Part shown: in pieces, positions 53,975 through 64,000 of the stretch
Numbering within the stretch: the first letter of the stretch is position 1
Layout of the letters: the number at the start of each line of letters is the position of its first letter
DNA from: Betaproteobacteria bacterium
Lineage (GTDB): Bacteria > Pseudomonadota > Gammaproteobacteria > Burkholderiales > SG8-41
Direction: 5' to 3'
Assembly (NCBI GenBank): GCA_028291945.1
Contig: JAQGNH010000392.1
Coordinates: forward strand, 32,678-96,677
DNA length: 64,000 bases
The notes under the pieces: model-generated
What the model was told of the DNA's origin: nothing
The model's input: only the letters and a program-made list of their open reading frames with translations
Databases searched by the model: none
Program-made: the position numbers and the translations under genes

Positions 53975-56900
53975 ATGCTCCCCCTCCCCGCCTACACCGA
54001 GCTGCACTGCCTCAGCAACTTCAGCTTCCTGCGCGGTGCATCGCATGCTGAAGAGCTCGTCGAGCGTGCACATGCACTCGGCTACAGCGCGCTCGCGATT
54101 ACGGATGAGTGTTCGGTCGCCGGCTTAGTGCGCGCGCATGTCGCTGCAAAACGCCTTGGACTGAAGCTCGTCATCGGCACTGAATTGAAGCTCGCGAATG
54201 GCGTCAAGCTCGTGCTGCTTGCCACTGACCGCGCGAGTTATGGACGGCTGTGTGCATTGATCACGTGTGCGCGCATGCGTACGCCGAAAGGCGAATATCG
54301 CGTCGAAGCGACTGACTTCGATGATGGCCTTGCAGGCTGTCTCGCTCTGCTCGTGCCGCAGGGCACGTCCGACCTCGAGCACGCGCGTTTCATCGCACAG
54401 CGTTTTCCAGGCCGCGCATGGATTGCCGTCGAGCTCGTGTCAGGCTCGAACGATGCCGCGCGATTCGCTGCGATGCGCGAGCTGAGCGCGCAATGCGGAT
54501 TGCCGCTCGTTGCAGCCGGCGACGTGCACATGCACGTGCGCTCGCGCCGGCCGCTGCAAGATGTGCTCACGGCGATCCGTCTCGGCGTCAGCGTGCATAC
54601 GGCAGGCGATGCGCTGCACCCGAACGCCGAGCGCCATCTGCGACGTCGCGTGCAGCTCGCATCGACCTACCCTGCCGAGCTTCTGGCCGAGACCGGGCGC
54701 ATCGCCGAACGCTGCGATTTCCAGCTCGATGCGCTGCGTTACGAATATCCCGCCGAGCTCGTTCCAGCAGGTCACACTGCGACGAGCTATCTGCGAGAGC
54801 TCACCGAAGCCGGTTTGAAATGGCGCTTCCCGCGAGGCACGCCTCAAAACGTGCGCGAACTGGTGGAACATGAGCTCGCGCTCATTTCCGAGCTCGAATA
54901 CGAACATTTTTTTCTGACTGTCTACGATGTGGTGAGTTACGCCCGCAGCAAACACATCCTGTGTCAGGGACGCGGCTCCGCAGCCAATTCCGTGGTTTGC
55001 TACAGCCTCGGCATCACCGAGGTCGATCCCGCACGCAGAAATGTGCTGTTCGAGCGCTTCATTTCACGCGAGCGCAAAGAACCGCCGGATATCGATGTCG
55101 ACTTCGAGCATCAGCGGCGCGAAGAAGTGATTCAGTACGTGTACGAAAAGTATGGACGTAACCGTGCGGCCATCGCTGCGACCGTCATCTGCTATCGGCC
55201 GCGCAGCGCGGTGCGGGACGTAGGCAAAGCGCTGGGACTCGAGCTCGCTCAGGTTGATCGTCTGGCCAAATCGCTGGCGTGGTGGGATAGCCGGCATGCG
55301 ATACCGGACCGCCTGCGTGAAGCCGGCTTCGATCCAGAAAGCGCAGTCATGGTCCATCTCGTCGAGCTGGTGACGACAGTCATAGGATTTCCCCGCCACC
55401 TGTCCCAGCACGTCGGCGGTTTCGTCATCTCACGCGGGCCGCTCGCGGAGCTCGTGCCGATTGAAAACGCGGCGATGCCGGCACGCAGCGTGATCCAGTG
55501 GGATAAAGACGATCTCGAAGCACTCGGCCTTCTCAAAGTTGACGTGCTCGCGCTGGGCATGCTCTCGGTTATTCGGCACGCGCTCGAATTCGTCGACCCC
55601 GGACGCAAACCCGCCGCGACGATGGCCGCAATCGTCGACCGCGGAGACGATCCTAAAGTGTTCGAGATGATCCAGCATGCCGATACGATAGGCGTGTTCC
55701 AGATCGAGTCGCGGGCGCAAATGTCCATGCTGCCACGTCTGAAGCCCACGGAGTTCTACGATCTCGTCATCGAGATTGCAATCGTGCGCCCGGGCCCCAT
55801 TCAGGGTGGCATGGTGCATCCCTATCTGCGCCGCAAACAGGGTCTCGAACCGACGAGCTATCCGTCGGAAGCCGTCAGGAAAGTGCTCGAGCGCACGCTT
55901 GGCGTGCCGATTTTCCAGGAGCAGGTCATGGAACTGGCGATGGTCGCCGCTGATTTCACTGCGGGCGAAGCGGATCAACTACGCCGCGCGATGGCCGCAT
56001 GGAAACGCAAAGGCGGGCTCGAGCCGTTCGAGCGCAGGCTGCGCGAAGGCATGCTGAAGAATGGATACACCGAGGAATTTGCCGAGCGTGTCTTCAGCCA
56101 GATCTGTGGATTCGGCGAATATGGATTTCCCGAATCGCATTCGGCAAGCTTCGCGCTACTCGCTTATGTCTCAGCATGGATCAAGCATTATGAGCCGGCG
56201 GCTTTTCTCGCTGCATTGTTGAACAGCCAGCCGATGGGCTTTTACTCGCCTTCGGTGCTCGTTCAGGATGCGCAGCGCCATGGCGTCGAAGTGCGTCCGG
56301 TCGACGTCACGATCAGCGTGTGGGACTGCACACTCGAACGCGCCGGCGACAACAAGCCGGCAGTGCGTCTCGGCTTACGCATCATCAAAGACATGACGAA
56401 AGTGGGGGCGGAGCGTATCGAAGATGCACGCAAACAAGGTTTATTCGAGGACGTCAGCGATCTCGCACGGCGCGCCGCGCTGAACCGCCGCGATCTGGCC
56501 CATCTTGCAGCCTCGGGCGCGCTCACGATGCTCGCAGGGCATCGACGCAATGCGCATTGGGCCGTGGCGGGCGCAATAAGCGAGCCGCATCTCTTACGCG
56601 ATGCACCCGTGCAGGAATCGCTGCCCTTACTCCAAACTCCAACCGAAGGCGAGAACATCATCGCCGACTATCGCAGCCTCGGTCTGACACTGGGCCGCCA
56701 TCCGCTTGCGTTACTGCGCAAGCGTCTGCAACGCATGCGCCTTGCGAGTGCCGAAGAGCTCAAGGCGATGCCTGATGGAAGGCCGGCAAAGACAGCAGGT
56801 ATTGTCACGTGCCGACAACGCCCCGGAACCGCGCAAGGCGTCATTTTCGTCACGATCGAAGACGAGACGGGTTATACCAACGTCGTTGTCTGGAACGATC

Positions 56901-57061
56901 TCGTGGAGAGGCAGAGAAAAGAGCTGCTCGGTGCGCGGCTGCTCGGCGTGGAAGGCTACATGCAGAAAGCAGGGGGAGTGATCCACCTCATCGCGCGTCG
57001 TCTAGTCGATCACAGTCCGCTGCTGGGAAGACTGCTGACGGAGTCACGCGACTTTCATTAA
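53975..57061 (+). CDS. dnaE2: Error-prone DNA polymerase DnaE2/ImuC
   Basis: 1028 aa PolC-type alpha subunit; [47 protein letters not shown]. Confidence 0.95.
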   Translation: MLPLPAYTELHCLSNFSFLRGASHAEELVERAHALGYSALAITDECSVAGLVRAHVAAKRLGLKLVIGTELKLANGVKLVLLATDRASYGRLCALITCARMRTPKGEYRVEATDFDDGLAGCLALLVPQGTSDLEHARFIAQRFPGRAWIAVELVSGSNDAARFAAMRELSAQCGLPLVAAGDVHMHVRSRRPLQDVLTAIRLGVSVHTAGDALHPNAERHLRRRVQLASTYPAELLAETGRIAERCDFQLDALRYEYPAELVPAGHTATSYLRELTEAGLKWRFPRGTPQNVRELVEHELALISELEYEHFFLTVYDVVSYARSKHILCQGRGSAANSVVCYSLGITEVDPARRNVLFERFISRERKEPPDIDVDFEHQRREEVIQYVYEKYGRNRAAIAATVICYRPRSAVRDVGKALGLELAQVDRLAKSLAWWDSRHAIPDRLREAGFDPESAVMVHLVELVTTVIGFPRHLSQHVGGFVISRGPLAELVPIENAAMPARSVIQWDKDDLEALGLLKVDVLALGMLSVIRHALEFVDPGRKPAATMAAIVDRGDDPKVFEMIQHADTIGVFQIESRAQMSMLPRLKPTEFYDLVIEIAIVRPGPIQGGMVHPYLRRKQGLEPTSYPSEAVRKVLERTLGVPIFQEQVMELAMVAADFTAGEADQLRRAMAAWKRKGGLEPFERRLREGMLKNGYTEEFAERVFSQICGFGEYGFPESHSASFALLAYVSAWIKHYEPAAFLAALLNSQPMGFYSPSVLVQDAQRHGVEVRPVDVTISVWDCTLERAGDNKPAVRLGLRIIKDMTKVGAERIEDARKQGLFEDVSDLARRAALNRRDLAHLAASGALTMLAGHRRNAHWAVAGAISEPHLLRDAPVQESLPLLQTPTEGENIIADYRSLGLTLGRHPLALLRKRLQRMRLASAEELKAMPDGRPAKTAGIVTCRQRPGTAQGVIFVTIEDETGYTNVVVWNDLVERQRKELLGARLLGVEGYMQKAGGVIHLIARRLVDHSPLLGRLLTESRDFH

Positions 57062-57591
57062 TCGTCGGCGACTTCTTCGCCGGGGAAAAGCTCTGCGGTG
57101 AAACCAAAGGTGCGCATATCGCGTATCCGCATCGGGTACAGGATGCCCAGCAGATGATCGACTTCATGCTGCACCACGCGCGCGTGAAAGTCGGTCACCG
57201 TGCGGTCGATCGGCTTTCCGTACGGATCGACGCCGCGGTAACGCAAATGCTTGTATCGCGGCACGACCCCGCGCATGCCAGGAACGGAAAGGCACCCTTC
57301 CCAGCCCTCCTCCATCTCATCGCCGATCGGCTCGAGCTCGGGATTGATCAAGACGGTATACGGGACCGGTTCTGCTTCCGGATAGCGGGGGTTGAAGTCG
57401 AGACCGAAGATAACGACCTGCAACCCGACGCCGATCTGCGGCGCCGCGAGTCCCGCACCACTGAGCTCACGCATGGTGTTCTGCATGTCGCCAACAAGCT
57501 CGTGAAGCTCGGGCGTGTCGAATGCTTCAACGCGCTGTGCGACGTTCAGCAAACGCGGATCGCCCATGCGCAACACGGGCCTAACGGCCAT
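57058..57591 (-). CDS. def: Peptide deformylase
   Basis: [29 protein letters not shown]. Confidence 0.96.
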   Translation of the reverse strand: MAVRPVLRMGDPRLLNVAQRVEAFDTPELHELVGDMQNTMRELSGAGLAAPQIGVGLQVVIFGLDFNPRYPEAEPVPYTVLINPELEPIGDEMEEGWEGCLSVPGMRGVVPRYKHLRYRGVDPYGKPIDRTVTDFHARVVQHEVDHLLGILYPMRIRDMRTFGFTAELFPGEEVADD

Positions 57592-58327
57592 CGAGCGTCA
57601 CCAGGTAGTCGAGGATCTTGTGCACCCGGGTAAGGGCTCCGCGTGACACCGTGTTGATATCGGCCAGCTTGATGCCTGCCGCGCTGTCACCGCGCCCCGC
57701 GGCGTGATTGACGACCACCGCGATCGCTGCGTAACAAAGGCCAAGCTCGCGTGCGAGACCTGCTTCCGGCATACCGGTCATGCCCACCATGTCAGCCCCG
57801 TCGCGCTCGAAGCGGTTGATCTCCGCTGCGGTTTCGAGCCGCGGGCCCTGGCTCGCCGCATACGTTCCGCCCTCGAGCAGCGGCTCTGCCGCCTGTTTCG
57901 CCGCCTGCAGCAGGCGCTGCCGCAATGCCTCGCAATAGGGATGCGTGAAATCGACGTGTACCACGCTGCGATCGGTGCCGTTGAAATACGTGAACTCGCG
58001 ACCGTGCGTGTAATCGATGATCTGATCAGGTATCGCGAGCGTGCCCGGCGTAAGGTCGGCCCGTATGCCGCCCACCGAAGCAACTGCGACTACATATTTA
58101 ACCGGGTACTGCGAGAGCGCCCACATGTTCGCCCTGTAGTTGACCTTGTGCGGCGGTATCGTATGCCCGTAGCCGTGCCGCGCCAGAAATGCCACTGACT
58201 CGCCGCGCATCGTTCCGAACGTGATCGCGCCTGAAGGATCGCCATAAGGCGTCCGCACTACTTCTCGCCGTACCACATCGAGGTTGGCAAGCTGCGTGAG
58301 ACCGGTGCCGCCGATGATGGCTAACAT
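57581..58327 (-). CDS. mtnP: S-methyl-5'-thioinosine/thioadenosine phosphorylase
   Basis: [57 protein letters not shown]. Confidence 0.92.
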   Translation of the reverse strand: MLAIIGGTGLTQLANLDVVRREVVRTPYGDPSGAITFGTMRGESVAFLARHGYGHTIPPHKVNYRANMWALSQYPVKYVVAVASVGGIRADLTPGTLAIPDQIIDYTHGREFTYFNGTDRSVVHVDFTHPYCEALRQRLLQAAKQAAEPLLEGGTYAASQGPRLETAAEINRFERDGADMVGMTGMPEAGLARELGLCYAAIAVVVNHAAGRGDSAAGIKLADINTVSRGALTRVHKILDYLVTLDGR

Positions 58328-58342
58328 TTCTTCTTGAATGCG

Positions 58343-58475
58343 AAATGATGAACGATGAATGATGAATAGCGAACGAGAGCGACGCGCGCGTTCACGGCCC
58401 TAATGCCAAACAGGCAGGCAGCAAATTTTACCCTCCGCATTTCCGCATCCATCATTCACCAGTCATCATTTCATC
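58343..58475. repeat. Intergenic element with inverted heptad arms (GAATGAT)n ... (TCCATCA/TTCACCA/GTCATCA)n
   Basis: AAATGAT GAACGAT GAATGAT GAATAGC GAACGAG (58343-58377); TCCGCAT TTCCGCA TCCATCA TTCACCA GTCATCA TTTCATC (58434-58475). Confidence 0.65.
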
Positions 58476-59018
58476 TCGAAGCGCATAGATCGCGGGCAGG
58501 TTCCGCCATGCGCCGTAGACGTCCATTCCGAAGCCGAATACGTACCTGTTGGGAACGGTGATCCCGACAAAGTCCGCGACGATCGGTTTAGGACGTCCGA
58601 GGTCCTTCTGTGCGAACACGGCGCTGTAAAACTCCGTCGCGCCTGCGTCGAGGAGCTTCTGCCGTACGGCTGCGAGCGTGTGGCCTTCGTCGAGAATATC
58701 ATCGACGACGAGCACGATCCGGCCGGCTACAGCGGTGCCTGGGCTCACCTTCCAGGTGATCTCACCGCCCACGGTGGCCGTACCGTAGCGCGTCACATCG
58801 AGATAATCGAAATGCAGCGGAAAACGCAGTTGCGGCAGCAAGTGTCCGGCGAACATGACACTGCCGCGCATCACGCCGAGCACGAGCGGATGACTGTCCT
58901 TGAGCTTCGCGCTCACTTCCGCCGCGACTCGGGTAACCTCTGCAGCCACGCATTCAGCGGAACAGACTTCTTCGGCCGTTTCGAGTATGCGCCAGGCTTG
59001 TTCGGGCGTCGCCTTCAA
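58452..59018 (-). CDS. hpt: Hypoxanthine-guanine phosphoribosyltransferase
   Basis: VLVVDDILDEGHTLAAVRQKL PRPP loop. Confidence 0.9.
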   Translation of the reverse strand: MKATPEQAWRILETAEEVCSAECVAAEVTRVAAEVSAKLKDSHPLVLGVMRGSVMFAGHLLPQLRFPLHFDYLDVTRYGTATVGGEITWKVSPGTAVAGRIVLVVDDILDEGHTLAAVRQKLLDAGATEFYSAVFAQKDLGRPKPIVADFVGITVPNRYVFGFGMDVYGAWRNLPAIYALRDEMMTGE

Positions 59019-59088
59019 TGGCTGATGTGACGAACGGTTCGTTACTAAGATGCGCCCAACTATATCAGCGCACGGATGACGCTGCGCG

Positions 59089-59973
59089 CTATTCCGGAAC
59101 CCGGCAGCCCATTGATTTGAGATAGCCGCGAAACTCGGCCCCTATTTCGGGATGCTTGACGGCAAACGCAAGATTGGCCTTGAGGTAATCGAGCTTGCTC
59201 CCGCAATCGTAGCGCACACCTTCGAACTCGTACGCAAACACATCCTCGTCCGCAAGCAGTGCGGCAATCGCATCGGTCAGCTGGATCTCTCCGCCCGTCC
59301 CAGGCGTCTGGTGCTGAAGGTGATGGAAGATGCGCGGCGTCAGGATGTACCGACCGACCACGCCGAGCCTGGAAGGCGCCTTCTCCGGATCCGGTTTCTC
59401 GACGATACCACCGATGCGATGCGGCGATTTCGACTGCTCTTCAACGCGTACGATGCCGTAGCGTTTGGTTTCATCGCGGCCTACGTTTTGGACTGCCAGG
59501 ATCGAACGGCCGCAGCGGCCGTAGATCGAAGTCATTTGCGAGAGCACCGGCGTTTGGGCATCGATCAGATCGTCCGCAAGCACGACAGCAAAAGGTTCCT
59601 CGCCGACAACGGGAAGGGCGCACAGGACCGCATGCCCGAGCCCGAGCGCCTGCGGCTGCCTCACGTAGACGCACGACACGTTCCTGGGAATGATCTCCTG
59701 AACGATCTGCAGCAAATCCGTTTTGCCTCGCTGACTCAGCTCTGCTTCGAGCTCCGTCGCCTTGTCGAAATGGTCTTCGATCGCACGCTTGCCGCGTCCC
59801 GTGATGAAAATCATCTCTGTCATGCCGGCCGCGACCGCTTCTTCAACCGCATACTGAATAAGAGGCTTGTCGACCACCGGCATCATTTCCTTCGCACTGG
59901 CCTTGGTCGCCGGCAGGAACCGCGTTCCCATTCCCGCCACTGGGAATACTGCTTTCGTCACTTCGTTCATCAA
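59089..59973 (-). CDS. galU: UTP--glucose-1-phosphate uridylyltransferase
   Basis: [40 protein letters not shown]. Confidence 0.96.
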   Translation of the reverse strand: MMNEVTKAVFPVAGMGTRFLPATKASAKEMMPVVDKPLIQYAVEEAVAAGMTEMIFITGRGKRAIEDHFDKATELEAELSQRGKTDLLQIVQEIIPRNVSCVYVRQPQALGLGHAVLCALPVVGEEPFAVVLADDLIDAQTPVLSQMTSIYGRCGRSILAVQNVGRDETKRYGIVRVEEQSKSPHRIGGIVEKPDPEKAPSRLGVVGRYILTPRIFHHLQHQTPGTGGEIQLTDAIAALLADEDVFAYEFEGVRYDCGSKLDYLKANLAFAVKHPEIGAEFRGYLKSMGCRVPE

Positions 59974-59980
59974 GCCAACT

Positions 59981-60189
59981 TTCTATTTAGCGGCATCGCC
60001 GCATAAGCACGTCTCTGCGCCCATACCAAACCAGTGGCGTAGAGTTGATTGTATCCGGCGGCCGTAACCGCTTTAGCAGGCCTTCGCCCAGAGCGAGGGT
60101 GGGAGCGCCGTAGCGTCATTGTACCCGGCGGCCGTAGCCGCATAAGCGCGTCTTCGCCCCCGAAGCGTAGCGAAGGAGCGGCGTAGATC

Positions 60190-60190
<1 letters not shown>
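59981..60190. repeat. Three imperfect 70-bp tandem repeats between galU and ligA
   Basis: GTAYCCGGCGGCCGTARCCGC at 60051 and 60121; GCATAAGCRCGTCT at 60001 and 60140 (two periods) with the middle copy at 60070. Confidence 0.8.
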
Positions 60191-63395
<3,205 letters not shown>

Positions 63396-63412
63396 GAGGG
63401 CGCCTGCCAGCC

Positions 63413-64000
63413 TTAAGCTGCGACCTCTTCGGTGAGCTTCATCGCTTCTTCGATATCGACGGCGACCACGCGGGAGACGCCCGGCTCCTGCATGGTGATG
63501 CCGAGCAACTGATTCGCAATTTCCATCGTGATTTTGTTATGGCTGATGAACAGAAACTGTGAGTTGTCGGACATCTTGCGCACGAGTTCGCAAAAACGCT
63601 GGGTGTTGTAGTCGTCGAGCGGCGCATCCACCTCGTCGAGCAAACAGAACGGCGCCGGGTTCAGCTGAAACATCGAAAAGACGAGCGAAAGCGCGGTCAG
63701 CGCTTTTTCGCCGCCCGATAGCAGATGGATCGAGCTGTTTTTCTTGCCGGGAGGCTGGGCGATCACCTGCACGCCGCTGTCGAGTATCTCCTCGCCGGTC
63801 AATATGAGCTTGGCGTTGCCGCCGCCGAAGAGCGCCGGAAACATACGACCGAAATGGGCGTTGACCTCGTCGAATGTGCTTTGCAGGCGCTCACGCGTTT
63901 CCCGATCGATCCGGCGAATCGCGTCTTCAAGCGTCGTCATTGCTTCGGTCAAGTCCGTAGACTGCGCGTCGAGGTACGTCTTGCGCTCCTGCGCGGTCTG
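63413..64000 (-). CDS. smc: Chromosome segregation protein SMC (C-terminal part; runs off right edge)
   Basis: [43 protein letters not shown] signature/Walker B. Confidence 0.96.
   Translation of the reverse strand, partial: QTAQERKTYLDAQSTDLTEAMTTLEDAIRRIDRETRERLQSTFDEVNAHFGRMFPALFGGGNAKLILTGEEILDSGVQVIAQPPGKKNSSIHLLSGGEKALTALSLVFSMFQLNPAPFCLLDEVDAPLDDYNTQRFCELVRKMSDNSQFLFISHNKITMEIANQLLGITMQEPGVSRVVAVDIEEAMKLTEEVAA

Overview
64 kb of a Proteobacterium chromosome (gene order looks betaproteobacterial). Most of it is conserved core: pyrG; ppsA/ppsR; the lpxB-lpxA-fabZ-lpxD-ompH-bamA-rseP-dxr-cdsA-uppS-frr-pyrH-tsf-rpsB block; map-glnD; guaA-guaB; smpB; dksA; pnp-rpsO-truB-rbfA-infB-nusA-rimP; galU-ligA-zipA-smc. 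Accessory content: (1) a divergent senA/senB-like (selenoneine-type) pair in the slot where I would expect rnhB next to lpxB; (2) a divergent RNase HII (GCA instead of the GRG motif) beside smpB; (3) a ~5.35 kb integrative element in tRNA-His, bounded by a 53-bp direct repeat, with two different tyrosine recombinases, an excisionase-like HTH protein, a PPWG-motif methyltransferase and ~1.5 kb of non-coding DNA packed with hairpins; (4) a LexA-boxed lexA-imuA-imuB-dnaE2 mutasome cassette; (5) several intergenic repeat families: heptad arms in inverted orientation, and 33-, 70- and ~148-bp tandem repeats. The hairpin-rich region upstream of the 38991-39980 recombinase is the best candidate for an undescribed system. 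Its imperfect pairs are nearly all G-U on the + strand, which favours a large structured + strand RNA. Everything comes from reading the sequence and the supplied ORF track; no database search or folding program was run.
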